Below are positions 8,595 through 18,123 of a stretch of DNA of 64,000 nucleotides, piece after piece. Source of the DNA: Polynucleobacter sp. AP-Elch-400A-B2 (GTDB lineage: Bacteria; Pseudomonadota; Gammaproteobacteria; Burkholderiales; Burkholderiaceae). Position 1 is the first letter of the stretch, and each line of letters starts with the position of its first letter. The notes beneath the pieces are model-generated. The model was given only the letters and a program-made list of their open reading frames with translations. It was not told the origin of the DNA and did no database searches. The stretch is from positions 1,434,091 to 1,498,090 of the forward strand of contig NZ_CP061317.1 in assembly GCF_018688355.1 (NCBI RefSeq), in the 5' to 3' direction. A program made the translations under genes and the position numbers.

Positions 8595-9849
8595 AGCGCA
8601 ATGCCTCCGCAGGCTGAACTTGAGCGGCTCGTCGACTTGGATATAAGGTGGCTAATATGGAAAGGCCAAAAGCCATCAAACCTACTATAACGACATCAGA
8701 TAAACGAACATCCGATGGAAGCTCGCTAATGAAGTACACATCCCGTGGCAAGAAGCGTACGCGGAAGATGGCTTCAATTGCAGGAACAATCACATCAATA
8801 TTTAAAGCAATCAGGAGACCCAAGCCAACCCCGGCTAGAGAGCCTAGTAAGCCAATTGCTAAACCTTGCACCAAGAAGATTCTCTGAATAAGTCCTGGAC
8901 TCGCGCCCATCGTTCTTAAGATAGCAATATCAGCCTGCTTCTCATTCACCGTCATTACAAGGGTGGATACCAAATTAAAAGCGGCAACCGCAATAATCAA
9001 GGTCAGGATGATGAACATCATCTTTCTTTCAGTTTGAACAGCAGCAAACCAATTTCGATTGGAACGTGACCAGTCGCTCACCCACAAGGCTTGTGGCACA
9101 ACTTGAGCTAACTCAGCAGCAATCTCTGGAGCACGCTGCATATCATCGACCTTCACGCGCAAGCCAGATGGATCTTGCAAGCGCAGTAAAGCGGCGGCAT
9201 CTTTCCAATGCATGATGGCTAGAGAGCTGTCGTATTCATAATGACCGCTATCCACGATGCCGACTACTTGTAGCGTCCGCATTCTGGGCATGGCGCCTGC
9301 CGGAGTGAGATCACTCTCTGGCACGATCAAATTAATACGATCGCCAAGGCGAGCACCAACCATATTGGCAAGCTGAGCGCCTAAGGCAACCCCAAAGGCG
9401 CCTGGTTTTAAATCATCGATGCTGCCGGTAACAAACTGCTTAGGTAAATCAGAGACCTTACCTTCCTCGCTGGGTAATACGCCACGAATTGAGACGCCAC
9501 GCATGACGTTCTCGCGACTGAGTAAACCTTGCGAACTAACCATCGGAGCGACACCTACTACGTGGGGCTGAGCAGCTACCTTGAGTGCAACGGGCTCCCA
9601 ATTGGCTAAGCCATCTGGGGCAGTAATTTCAATATGAGAAAGGACGGACAGCATGCGGTCACGCACTTCCTTCTGGAAGCCGTTCATAACTGAGAGCACC
9701 ACAATCAGGGCGGCAACGCCCAAAGCAATGCCAGCAGTGGAGATTCCAGAAATAAAAGACAGGAAGCCATCACGCTTACCTACCGTCTTGCGACGCTTAG
9801 ATCGGGTGTAGCGCAGGCCAATTTCCAGTTCAATAGGAAGTCTCAACAT
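8587..9849 (-). CDS. lolC: Lipoprotein-releasing ABC transporter permease LolC/LolE
   Basis: 420-aa inner-membrane subunit with one N-terminal membrane helix (ISGISTAGIALGVAALIVVL, about residues 33-52), a large periplasmic domain (about 60-270), and three C-terminal helices (FtsX-like permease region, about 275-410). The N-terminal LRYTRSKRRKT element is typical of LolC/E. Only one permease gene is next to lolD, which suggests a LolF-like single permease acting as a homodimer; LolC versus LolE cannot be decided here. It is transcribed divergently from the rpfE-type gene with only 46 bp between. Confidence 0.92.
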   Translation of the reverse strand: MLRLPIELEIGLRYTRSKRRKTVGKRDGFLSFISGISTAGIALGVAALIVVLSVMNGFQKEVRDRMLSVLSHIEITAPDGLANWEPVALKVAAQPHVVGVAPMVSSQGLLSRENVMRGVSIRGVLPSEEGKVSDLPKQFVTGSIDDLKPGAFGVALGAQLANMVGARLGDRINLIVPESDLTPAGAMPRMRTLQVVGIVDSGHYEYDSSLAIMHWKDAAALLRLQDPSGLRVKVDDMQRAPEIAAELAQVVPQALWVSDWSRSNRNWFAAVQTERKMMFIILTLIIAVAAFNLVSTLVMTVNEKQADIAILRTMGASPGLIQRIFLVQGLAIGLLGSLAGVGLGLLIALNIDVIVPAIEAIFRVRFLPRDVYFISELPSDVRLSDVVIVGLMAFGLSILATLYPSRRAAQVQPAEALRYE

Positions 9850-9895
9850 GCTTACAGTTTAGTGAATTAAACGAGCAAACCGATGGATTCTGTAA

Positions 9896-10876
9896 ATGCC
9901 ACCTAAAATCAAGGGAATGACTGCCAATTTGACCTCCCAAACAAGTTCTTTGCGACGCTTTACCCTGATGGTGTCAGGGGAAGATACTGTTGACGCTGGA
10001 TTAGAGCGGGATACCCCGCCCAGCGGACTTCCACAAGAGCGTTTTCTAGTGGGCGATCGACTACCGATTGCCCCAGTCTTGCTATTGGGCCAAAGCGAGC
10101 TAGCAGTGAATCCAAATGAAGTGATTGCCTGTCTACAGCCAGTCCACCTGCATGCCACTCGAGATCATTTAATCCTGATGGCGCAAAGTCAGATTGATCT
10201 GACAGTAAATGAATCTGCCAACTTGTTGCAAATTGCCCTTCCTTTCATCGAAGAAGATTTTAGAAGTAAGGTCTTATTTCAGGGCCAGCGTGATTGGTTT
10301 ATTTCAGCAGGTCCATTTGCTAGTCTTGCAACGCACTCGATTGATCAAGCGCATGGTCGCAATATTGACTGGTGGATGCCACGCGATACAAACGACGCTG
10401 GTATTGCTAAGCTTTGGCGCAAACTCCAAAATGAAATTCAGATGCTCTGGCACATTGATCCAGTCAATCAGGAGCGTGAACAACGTGGCTACCCCAGTAT
10501 CAACTCTTTATGGATTAGCGGTATTGGCAAACTAGCTGATATTCAGACCCCTCCATTGCTTGAGAATGTAAATCAGATATATGGAAATCATCCCCTCTTG
10601 GCTGGTTTAGCTAAATACCTTGCAATCCCCCAGCAAGGTGAAATTGATTTCTCAAGGCTGCAAAATGCATTTGCGTGGATTGATCGTCCCGAGAGCATTT
10701 GGGATAACTTGAGAAAAGCGCTTTTGAGTAATGGACTAGATGCAATCGAAGTGATCGATTTTCCTAGGGGCCAAACTCGCCACAGAATCTTCACAGCTAA
10801 AGACTTAAACAAAAAGTCATGGGCTTTCTGGAAAAAATCAGAACCCTTAACTTGGCAAGAAATCATTTCAGTATGA
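9896..10876 (+). CDS. RpfE-type conserved protein upstream of recJ
   Basis: A 326-aa soluble protein that I recognise only by context and overall look as the regulatory RpfE-type family, sometimes annotated as a phosphoglycerate mutase-like protein. In Xanthomonas rpfE is also beside recJ. I see no clear catalytic motif. The ATG at 9896 lacks a good Shine-Dalgarno; later in-frame ATGs (MTANL, MVSGED) are possible. The stop codon overlaps the recJ start (ATGA), indicating coupled translation. Biochemical role unknown. Confidence 0.65.
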   Translation: MPPKIKGMTANLTSQTSSLRRFTLMVSGEDTVDAGLERDTPPSGLPQERFLVGDRLPIAPVLLLGQSELAVNPNEVIACLQPVHLHATRDHLILMAQSQIDLTVNESANLLQIALPFIEEDFRSKVLFQGQRDWFISAGPFASLATHSIDQAHGRNIDWWMPRDTNDAGIAKLWRKLQNEIQMLWHIDPVNQEREQRGYPSINSLWISGIGKLADIQTPPLLENVNQIYGNHPLLAGLAKYLAIPQQGEIDFSRLQNAFAWIDRPESIWDNLRKALLSNGLDAIEVIDFPRGQTRHRIFTAKDLNKKSWAFWKKSEPLTWQEIISV

Positions 10877-12618
10877 GTCTATTCTCCCAGCGCCCCTTCT
10901 CTGATCGAACAGCTATCTGGTTACAGCAAAGTGGTCTACACCCTTTGCTAGCAAGACTATATGCGGCTCGCGGCATTGATAAGCCAGATGAGCTCTCTTT
11001 AGATCTGAAGCAACTACTTTCACCAGTAGAGCTCAAGAACTGCATCAGCACTGCCGCTCTGCTAGCGGATATTTTGGAGCGCAAAGAGCCTATGCTGGTG
11101 GTAGCAGACTATGACTGTGACGGTGCTACCGCATGTGCTGTTGCTCTGCGTGGATTGAAGATGTTGGGTGGGGCAGATACTCCTATTCAGTTCTTGGTGC
11201 CAAATCGCTTTACGATGGGCTACGGACTAACACCAGAGGTAGTTGATCTTGCTGCCCAGCAAATTCCCAAACCCAAATATCTCATCACCGTTGATAACGG
11301 CATTGCTAGCGAAGCTGGAGTAGACCGAGCTCGCGAGCTAGGAATGGAAGTCATTGTGACTGACCACCACCTACCAGGCGATCGACTGCCTAAAGCCACT
11401 GCAATCGTCAATCCTAATCAACCGGGCTGCAGCTTCCCAAGTAAAGCGCTTGCCGGTGTAGGTGTGATGTTCTATTTATTAGTTGCTCTACGAGCAGAAC
11501 TGCGAAAGCGCGGAAAATTTACTGCAGAGACTCAACCCAAGATTGAAAACCTCTTGGATCTCGTGGCTTTAGGCACGGTAGCGGATGTGGCGCAGCTGGA
11601 TCGTAATAACCGCATCTTGGTTTCTAATGGTCTGAAGCGCATTCGTACAGGAGCATCTCAAGCAGGCATTCAGGCACTATTCCAGGCGGCTGTGCGCGAT
11701 CCTCGCAAGGCTAATACCTTTGACCTAGGTTTTGCTATCGGTCCTCGTTTAAATGCAGCAGGACGTCTGGCGGACATGACTTTGGGTATTCGCTTATTAA
11801 TTTGCGACAAGCCCGAAGAAGCCATTGAGCTAGCTTACGAACTCGATCGCATCAATCGTGAGCGACGTGTCATTGAAGGCGGCATGCAAGAAGCCGCTCT
11901 CGCCCATCTTGCTGAGGATCAACTAGCAGGCACCATGGCAGAGCGTTCCAGCATCTGCCTTTGGAATGCAGAGTGGCACCAGGGTGTGGTTGGCATCGTG
12001 GCCTCTCGTTTAAAAGAACGCTTTAATAGACCTGCGATTGTCTTTGCTCCAGCTGATGGTGCTAGCGGGGAAGAGTTGCGTGGCTCAGGTAGATCATTGA
12101 CAGGTTTTCATCTACGTGATGCTTTGGATCTTGTTTCTAAGCGCGAGCCTGGCTTAATTCTGAAGTTTGGTGGACATGCTATGGCAGCAGGCCTGAGTAT
12201 TAGAAAAGCCGATTTTGAAAAATTTGATACAGTATTTCAGCAGGTTGCCAATGGCTTACTCAATGATGAATTACTCGAGCGTCGCCATATTCATGATGGC
12301 CCACTGGATCTATCTGAATTCACACCCGAAACCGGCGATCTCCTTGCCGAAGAAATCTGGGGTCAGGGCTTTCCTCAACCCATTTTTTATGGGGAATTTG
12401 AGATTAGTCAGCAAAGTCTCATGAAAGAAAAACATCTGCGTTTGCAGCTACGTCCGATCGGAAGCGGTCCAATGGCTAGCAAACCATTTACTGGGGTCTG
12501 GTTTAACCATACCCAACCCTTGCCAACTAAGGCCAAGCTGGCCTATCGCCTAGTCACTGACCGTTTTCAAGGGCAGGCACGCGTACAACTCATGATTGAG
12601 GCCCACGACGAGGCTTAG
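10873..12618 (+). CDS. recJ: Single-stranded-DNA exonuclease RecJ
   Basis: 581-aa 5'-3' ssDNA exonuclease of the DHH superfamily, used in recombination and mismatch repair. Motifs in order: DYDCDGATA near residue 80 (a Cys replaces the common Ala), TVDNGI near 138, VTDHHLPGD near 160, and the DHHA1 motif GGHAMAAG near 435. I chose ATG 10873 because it overlaps the upstream stop as ATGA and gives the expected MSLFSQRPFSDR start; an earlier in-frame ATG at 10819 would run 58 nt into the upstream gene. Confidence 0.95.
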   Translation: MSLFSQRPFSDRTAIWLQQSGLHPLLARLYAARGIDKPDELSLDLKQLLSPVELKNCISTAALLADILERKEPMLVVADYDCDGATACAVALRGLKMLGGADTPIQFLVPNRFTMGYGLTPEVVDLAAQQIPKPKYLITVDNGIASEAGVDRARELGMEVIVTDHHLPGDRLPKATAIVNPNQPGCSFPSKALAGVGVMFYLLVALRAELRKRGKFTAETQPKIENLLDLVALGTVADVAQLDRNNRILVSNGLKRIRTGASQAGIQALFQAAVRDPRKANTFDLGFAIGPRLNAAGRLADMTLGIRLLICDKPEEAIELAYELDRINRERRVIEGGMQEAALAHLAEDQLAGTMAERSSICLWNAEWHQGVVGIVASRLKERFNRPAIVFAPADGASGEELRGSGRSLTGFHLRDALDLVSKREPGLILKFGGHAMAAGLSIRKADFEKFDTVFQQVANGLLNDELLERRHIHDGPLDLSEFTPETGDLLAEEIWGQGFPQPIFYGEFEISQQSLMKEKHLRLQLRPIGSGPMASKPFTGVWFNHTQPLPTKAKLAYRLVTDRFQGQARVQLMIEAHDEA

Positions 12619-12646
12619 GCTGTAATAACCCCCTTATAATCAGGGG

Positions 12647-13751
12647 ATGGAAGCCGAACAACTCAATATTATTTCAAATACCCTGTCCGATCTGCTCACT
12701 CGTGAGCAAGCACTTCGGGGGTATCTTTGACTTCGAAGTAAAGTCACGACGCCTTACTGAAGTTAACTCTATTCTGGAAGATCCCACCATCTGGGATGAT
12801 CAAAAGAAAGCTCAAGCCCTCGGCAAAGAGAAGAAATTGCTCGATGGTGTTGTTGCCACTCTCACCGATTTAAATAGCAATATCACTGGTGCCCTTGAAT
12901 TATTCGACATGGCTAAAGAAGAGAGTGATTTTGAAACGATTAGCGCTATCGAACAAGACGTTGAGGGATACAGCAAGATCATTCATGATCTTGAGTTCCG
13001 CCGTATGTTCCATAACGAAATGGATTCTTGCAATTGCTTTATCGATGTTCAAGCAGGTGCCGGCGGAACAGAGGCTTGTGACTGGGCCAGCATACTTCTT
13101 CGCCAATATCTTAAGTATTGCGAGCGCAAAGGCTACAAGACAGAAATCCTTGAAGAATCCGATGGTGATGTTGCCGGTATCAAGAGTGCCACTATCAAGG
13201 TGGATGGTGAATATGCTTACGGACACCTGCGCTCAGAAACTGGTGTGCACCGTTTGGTACGCAAGTCACCCTTTGACTCCTCCAATGGCCGTCACACTTC
13301 TTTTGCCAGTATCTACGTATACCCAGAGATTGATGACTCGATTGAGATTGATGTCAATCCAGCAGACATTCGTACTGACACCTATCGCGCCTCGGGTGCG
13401 GGTGGTCAGCATATCAACAAGACCGACTCTGCTGTTCGCTTAACCCACCTACCTACCGGAATCGTGGTGCAGTGTCAGAATGACCGAAGCCAGCACCGCA
13501 ATAGGGCTGAGGCGATGACGATGCTGAAATCACGCCTGTATGAGCATGAGATGCAAAAACGTCGTGCTGAACAAGATAAGCTTGAAGCCAGTAAAACTGA
13601 TGTGGGCTGGGGTCATCAGATCCGCTCCTACGTACTGGACCAAAGTCGGATTAAAGACTTACGTACCAACGTTGAGATTTCAAATACACAAAAAGTATTA
13701 GACGGTGATCTTGATGCCTTTATTGAAGCCAGCCTGAAGCAAGGCGTCTGA
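12647..13751 (+). CDS. prfB: Peptide chain release factor 2 (programmed +1 frameshift)
   Basis: RF2 ends translation at UGA and UAA. The gene is in two frames: ATG 12647 opens 27 codons ending in TGA at 12728-12730, and the ribosome must shift +1 at CTT to continue at GAC 12729. The product is 367 aa, normal for RF2. The anticodon-like SPF tripeptide (RKSPFDSS) and the catalytic GGQ (SGAGGQHINK) are intact. No Shine-Dalgarno of normal spacing precedes the ATG; a TATAAT lies 6 nt upstream. It is followed by lysS after 34 nt, a common pairing. Confidence 0.95.
12716..12731 (+). promoter_or_regulatory. prfB recoding site (+1 frameshift, UGA autoregulation)
   Basis: CGGGGGTATCTTTGAC contains a Shine-Dalgarno-like GGGGG, the slippery CTT and an in-frame TGA followed by C. 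When RF2 is scarce the ribosome pauses at the TGA and slips forward one base, restoring RF2. It is almost identical to the E. coli site; the purine run starts with C instead of A. Confidence 0.95.
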
Positions 13752-13785
13752 TTTACTACCCCTATTCCAGTTATTAATATTCCAT

Positions 13786-15342
13786 ATGAACGATCAAGTG
13801 AATTCAACTCCTAAGCAAGCTGCAGCTACTGAAGCTGTAGATGAAAACCACATCATTGCCGAGCGTCGTGAGAAATTAGCCAAACTTCGTGAAGGTGGCA
13901 TCGCATTTCCGAACGACTTCGTACCGACCCACTTAGCAGCAGATCTTCATACTCACTACGACAGTCTCACTAAAGAAGAATTGGCTGCCAAGAAGGTGCA
14001 TGTCAAAGTGGCTGGCCGCATGGTGCTTAAGCGGGTGATGGGTAAGGCAAGCTTTGCCACCATCCAAGATCGCAGTGGGCAAATTCAGTTCTACATTAAT
14101 GATGAAATCAGTGGTGTCGATATTCATGGTGCATTTAAACACTGGGATATGGGAGACTTTATCTCCGCTGAAGGCAATTTATTTAAGACCAATAAAGGTG
14201 AACTCTCAGTTGAATGCAGCAAGCTGCGCCTGCTGAGCAAGTCCTTACGTCCACTGCCAGATAAGTTCCATGGTTTATCGGACCTCGAGACAAAGTATCG
14301 CCAACGCTATGTTGACTTGATCGTCAATCCAGAAAGTCGCAATACTTTCAGAGCACGTAGCAATACGATTGCTTCTTTGCGTCGCCATATGCTCGATGCA
14401 GACTTCATGGAAGTTGAAACACCCATGCTCCACCCGATTCCTGGTGGCGCAACTGCTAAGCCATTTATTACGCACCACAATGCTTTAGACATGCAAATGT
14501 TCTTGCGCATTGCACCAGAGTTGTATTTAAAGCGCCTAGTAGTGGGTGGCTTTGAGCGTGTGTTTGAAATTAACCGCAATTTCCGTAACGAAGGTGTCAG
14601 CCCACGTCACAATCCAGAATTCACGATGATGGAATTCTATGCGGCCTATACCGATTACCGTTGGCTGATGGATTTCACGGAGAGCTTAATTCGTGCTGCC
14701 GCAATGGATGCACAAGGTACTGCAGTTTTGACCCACCAAGGTCGCGAACTGGATCTCAGCAAACCTTTTCAGCGCTTAACAATTACTGAAGCCATCCTGA
14801 AATATTGCGGCCAGTCAAACAAGAGTTATGAAGCGGCTCAATTAGAGAATGCTGCATTCATTCGCGCTGAATTGAAAAAAGGTGGCGAGAACCCAGATAG
14901 CCCTACCCTCAAGAATGCTGGCATTGGCGCCCTTCAATTAGCTCTCTTTGAATTGGTTGCTGAGTCACACCTATGGGAACCAACCTACATCATCGATTAC
15001 CCAATCGAAGTAAGCCCTCTTGCCCGCGAGTCGGATACCCGCCCTGGCATTACCGAGCGCTTTGAATTGTTCATCACCGGTCGTGAGATTGCTAATGGCT
15101 TCTCCGAGCTAAACGATGCTGAAGATCAAGCCAATCGCTTCCGTAAGCAAGTAGAGCAAAAAGAAGCGGGGGACGAAGAGGCAATGTACTTTGACCATGA
15201 CTTCATTCGTGCGCTGGAATACGGCATGCCTCCGACTGGTGGTTGCGGTATTGGTATTGACCGCTTAGTCATGCTACTAACTGACGTGCCTAATATTCGT
15301 GATGTGATCCTGTTCCCACACTTGCGTCGCGAAGAAGAATAA
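13786..15342 (+). CDS. lysS: Lysine--tRNA ligase, class II
   Basis: 518-aa class II lysyl-tRNA synthetase. An N-terminal OB-fold anticodon-binding domain (about residues 60-170) precedes the catalytic core with motif 2 (FNRNFRNEG near residue 260) and motif 3 (GIGIDRLVMLLTD near residue 490). Length is normal. The ATG lacks a Shine-Dalgarno; TAATAT lies 5 nt upstream, with TTTACT 17 bp further upstream, so transcription could start at or very near the ATG. Confidence 0.96.
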   Translation: MNDQVNSTPKQAAATEAVDENHIIAERREKLAKLREGGIAFPNDFVPTHLAADLHTHYDSLTKEELAAKKVHVKVAGRMVLKRVMGKASFATIQDRSGQIQFYINDEISGVDIHGAFKHWDMGDFISAEGNLFKTNKGELSVECSKLRLLSKSLRPLPDKFHGLSDLETKYRQRYVDLIVNPESRNTFRARSNTIASLRRHMLDADFMEVETPMLHPIPGGATAKPFITHHNALDMQMFLRIAPELYLKRLVVGGFERVFEINRNFRNEGVSPRHNPEFTMMEFYAAYTDYRWLMDFTESLIRAAAMDAQGTAVLTHQGRELDLSKPFQRLTITEAILKYCGQSNKSYEAAQLENAAFIRAELKKGGENPDSPTLKNAGIGALQLALFELVAESHLWEPTYIIDYPIEVSPLARESDTRPGITERFELFITGREIANGFSELNDAEDQANRFRKQVEQKEAGDEEAMYFDHDFIRALEYGMPPTGGCGIGIDRLVMLLTDVPNIRDVILFPHLRREEE

Positions 15343-15388
15343 TCTCTGGCGCCAGGTTCTAGTCCTGGCTGCCAACCAGAAATACCGC

Positions 15389-16024
15389 TTACTTAACCAG
15401 TCCAAATGGGATTGGATCTCGATCTGACTTGATGGCTTCTTCAAGTAAGTCCAACCGGTCCTGACCCCAAAATGGCTCATCCCTATAAAAGAAGAAAGGT
15501 GTACCAAACACCTGCCTTTTAACCGCCTCTTCTGTTAATCGACCCACTTCAGCGTCAATCTCTTGACTAGCGCTCGCTTTAAGCAATTGCTCACCATCTA
15601 AACCTGATTTATTGGCAACGTCCACCATTACTGCTGAATCTTTAATGTCCAAATCATCGACCCATAAAATTTTTAAGGAATTACGAATAAATTCCTGCGC
15701 ATTTAAATTTTTGGCCATGGCGGCAATTAACATCCGATGCCCAATTACCGGGTCTGATGGGTGGTGTTTTGGTTTGAGCACTAATGGGATGTTTCGTGCA
15801 ATTGCCCAACGCTGCATTTCAACGAATCGATATGCCTGCCTTTGGGGTGGTCGCTTAGAAACCGGCAATCCACCGCTGACGGAAAATACTGCATGCAGAT
15901 CTATGGGTTTGTATGTGACTTCCAGATCGTACTTTTGCACTAGCTCTTCAAATGCTGCATAGCCAATATAGGTATACAGCGAAATAAAGCTAAAGTAAAA
16001 ATCTATTTTTCTTTTTGAGGTCAT
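15389..16024 (-). CDS. 2-hydroxychromene-2-carboxylate isomerase-like protein (kappa GST/DsbA family)
   Basis: 211-aa thioredoxin-fold protein of the DsbA-like, kappa-class GST/HCCA isomerase group. The N-terminus KIDFYFSFISLYTYIGYAAF carries the Ser active-site region, followed by KPIDLHAVF, an all-helical insert, and the C-terminal GTPFFFYRDEPFWGQDRL (the GVPTF-like cis-Pro loop and WGQDRL). Family enzymes are glutathione-dependent isomerases in aromatic degradation; no other such genes are nearby, so the substrate is unknown. I chose ATG 16024 over 16030 because it sits 6 nt from the AAAGG Shine-Dalgarno. Confidence 0.8.
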   Translation of the reverse strand: MTSKRKIDFYFSFISLYTYIGYAAFEELVQKYDLEVTYKPIDLHAVFSVSGGLPVSKRPPQRQAYRFVEMQRWAIARNIPLVLKPKHHPSDPVIGHRMLIAAMAKNLNAQEFIRNSLKILWVDDLDIKDSAVMVDVANKSGLDGEQLLKASASQEIDAEVGRLTEEAVKRQVFGTPFFFYRDEPFWGQDRLDLLEEAIKSDRDPIPFGLVK

Positions 16025-16037
16025 ATACATCCTTTAG

Positions 16038-17018
16038 TTAGTCGACTTTTGCTCCAGATTCTTTGACCAGTTTTGCCCACTGAGGTGTTTGAATTGCCAA
16101 TTGCTTGGCCAGGTATTCAGGTGAGCTAGCCACAATCTCAAATCCCTGTGAGATTAATTGTTCTTTTACTGCAGGCTGCTTTAAAGTCTGAACAATTTCT
16201 TTATTCAGCTTGGTAATGATAGCTTGGGGCGTACCTGCTGGGGCTAAAATTCCTTGCCAAGAATTTAGGTCGTAACCCGGTACACCTGCTTCAGCAATAG
16301 TGGGGATGCTGGGTGCGCCGGTAGATCTTTTGGCAGGGCTAACTCCCAGGGCAGTCAGTTTGCCTGATCGCACATACTGCAGGGCCGCTGGCAGTGTTAC
16401 AAACATGGCATCAACGTGACCAGCCAATAAATCCGCAACTCCAGGGGCGCCGCCTTTGTAGGGCACATTGGTAAATTTAATATCAGCCATACTTTCTAAT
16501 AATGCTCCAGCAAGATGACCTGGGCTTCCACTGCCAGCATTAGCTAGCGTAATTTTCCCTGGGCTTAGTCTTGCCACTTCAATGAGAGATCGCAGATTTT
16601 TAACGGGCAGCTTTGGTCCTACTAACAAAACCTGGGGTGCTGTGATTGCCATTGTGATGGGCGCAAACTGCTCGAGTTTGTAAGGGGGGTTGCTGTATAA
16701 AGCGGGATTGATAGTCAGACTATCCCAACCCAAAAGCAGTGTGTAACCATCAGGTGCTGCTTTAGCGACGTAACCAAACGCAATATTGCTTCCACCCCCA
16801 GCCATATTTTCTACTACAACAGCTTGACCTATTTTTTCAGAGACTCCTTTTCCAATGGTGCGCGCTAAGGTATCTAGGCTTGCCCCGGCTGGTACTGGAA
16901 CTACGATTTTGATTGGCTTGTTTGGCCAAGAATCTTGTGCGAAAAGCGTGCTTGAGACGGTGAGAAGACTTATTGCAAAGACTATGCTTTTAAGTGTCTT
17001 ATTTTGTAAGATTTTCAT
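16038..17018 (-). CDS. Bug-family (TctC) periplasmic solute-binding protein
   Basis: 326-aa binding protein of the Bug/TctC family. A signal peptide covers residues about 1-27 (ending LFA-QDSWPNKPIKIVVP). Family features follow: PVPAGASLDTLARTIG, GQAVVVENMAGGGSNIAFGYVAKA, and the C-terminal GILAPAGTP. These proteins bind carboxylates such as citrate, aspartate or aromatic acids; no TctA/TctB permease is adjacent, which is common in this group. Ligand unknown. Confidence 0.88.
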   Translation of the reverse strand: MKILQNKTLKSIVFAISLLTVSSTLFAQDSWPNKPIKIVVPVPAGASLDTLARTIGKGVSEKIGQAVVVENMAGGGSNIAFGYVAKAAPDGYTLLLGWDSLTINPALYSNPPYKLEQFAPITMAITAPQVLLVGPKLPVKNLRSLIEVARLSPGKITLANAGSGSPGHLAGALLESMADIKFTNVPYKGGAPGVADLLAGHVDAMFVTLPAALQYVRSGKLTALGVSPAKRSTGAPSIPTIAEAGVPGYDLNSWQGILAPAGTPQAIITKLNKEIVQTLKQPAVKEQLISQGFEIVASSPEYLAKQLAIQTPQWAKLVKESGAKVD

Positions 17019-17116
17019 TTAAATACCAATCATTAAAAATGTAACCATATATGACATTGAACACAAAACAAACGATTAAATCATTGTTCCGTTAGAGTGA
17101 TTTGAATATAAGGCAG

Positions 17117-17569
17117 CTAACCAGCTGGATATAGCTTAAGGTCCTCACTATCGATCACAGTGACATTAACGGGTATGCCCAAGCTCACACTAGAAGATAC
17201 GGTACAGAAATCCTGAAACTGCGCTAATACACGCTCAAGGTTCTCAAGAGTATTGCCTGGCACGCCAATCCGAATCTCAACATTGATAGCCAAGATACGT
17301 AAACGGTTTTCTGCGTTTCTACCGATTTCGCAACTGGCCTTTGTTTCGATTGGCTCAGGATTTTGCTTAAACTTTCTGAGTGCAAAGAGTAAGGAATCAG
17401 ACAAGCAATTAGCCACGCCTGCCAGCAAGAACTGAGATGGCGTAGCACCTTGTGATTTTCCCAGGGGTGGCGGCTCATCTCCGTAAATGGGATCACGCTC
17501 TTCGTTGTAATAAATAGCAAACTGATAATCAGCTTGCTGAACTAGTCTTACGGAAGGCTCACCACTCAT
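17117..17569 (-). CDS. OsmC-family peroxiredoxin-like protein
   Basis: 150-aa OsmC/Ohr-family protein. The conserved region GATPSQFLLAGVANCLSDSLLFALRK (about residues 41-66) contains the first redox cysteine, and a second cysteine lies in KASCEIG about 24 residues later, with another in DFCTVSSSV. OsmC proteins reduce organic hydroperoxides. It could be a sub-family with a different role, as the length and the loop at residues 25-40 are somewhat unusual. It is in line with the methyltransferase gene 28 nt upstream. Confidence 0.8.
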   Translation of the reverse strand: MSGEPSVRLVQQADYQFAIYYNEERDPIYGDEPPPLGKSQGATPSQFLLAGVANCLSDSLLFALRKFKQNPEPIETKASCEIGRNAENRLRILAINVEIRIGVPGNTLENLERVLAQFQDFCTVSSSVSLGIPVNVTVIDSEDLKLYPAG

Positions 17570-17597
17570 AAAAACTCCAATAACTTAAAACACCATA

Positions 17598-18083
17598 TTA
17601 ATAGATGGCAGGAATTAACTTTTTGACTCTACGCTGATAGTCCCTGTAATCTGGAAAACGTTCCACCAGCCAGAGCTCTTCCCGCCTTGCTTTGATGTCA
17701 AATAAGAAAAATAGGCTAATGGCATAGATCAATATATAGAGTCCAGGGAAGATGAGAAGCCAAGCAAGTGCTGCTAAGAGCACTCCAAAGTAGATCGGGT
17801 GCCTCACAAATTGATATAAGCCATTCTGAATCAGAACTGCATTGTCTTTTGGGCATGGCAAGGGGGTGAGATTTTTACCCAGATTAATGACGGCAATCAC
17901 CATAATTACAGTGGCTAGTAAGCCGATGGCAATGCCACAGGATTGGAGAATCGAGGCAATTGATTCTGAGCTAACCAGAAGAGAACCTTGGGGGCCAAAC
18001 AAAATCAAGCCAATCAGAATTCCCTGAACCACCACATACCATGCACCCCTCTCAAAGATTGATTGATGTGGCGATGAAGTCAT
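17598..18083 (-). CDS. Isoprenylcysteine carboxyl methyltransferase-family membrane protein
   Basis: 161-aa integral membrane protein with four or five helices and the ICMT/PEMT C-terminal motif: NGLYQFVRHPIYFGVLL (about residues 88-104) and a final RREELWLVERFPDYRDYQRRVKKLIP. The family methylates carboxyl, phospholipid or other groups with S-adenosylmethionine; the bacterial substrate is not known. Upstream of the OsmC gene, same strand. Confidence 0.82.
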   Translation of the reverse strand: MTSSPHQSIFERGAWYVVVQGILIGLILFGPQGSLLVSSESIASILQSCGIAIGLLATVIMVIAVINLGKNLTPLPCPKDNAVLIQNGLYQFVRHPIYFGVLLAALAWLLIFPGLYILIYAISLFFLFDIKARREELWLVERFPDYRDYQRRVKKLIPAIY

Positions 18084-18123
18084 GGTGTGGCCTTATTAAG
18101 ATAAGACCACAGTCTAGCTTGAT

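Noticed and set aside
10819..10872. Earlier in-frame ATG for recJ
   Set aside because: It would overlap the upstream gene by 58 nt and add residues not seen in RecJ; the ATGA junction at 10873 is better.
12728..12730. In-frame TGA near the start of prfB as a sign of a pseudogene
   Set aside because: It is the conserved programmed frameshift site of RF2, with the slippery CTT and upstream GGGGG in place.
15351..15369. GCCAGG/CCTGGC hairpin after lysS as a terminator
   Set aside because: It has no T run on either strand after the stem; six base pairs only.
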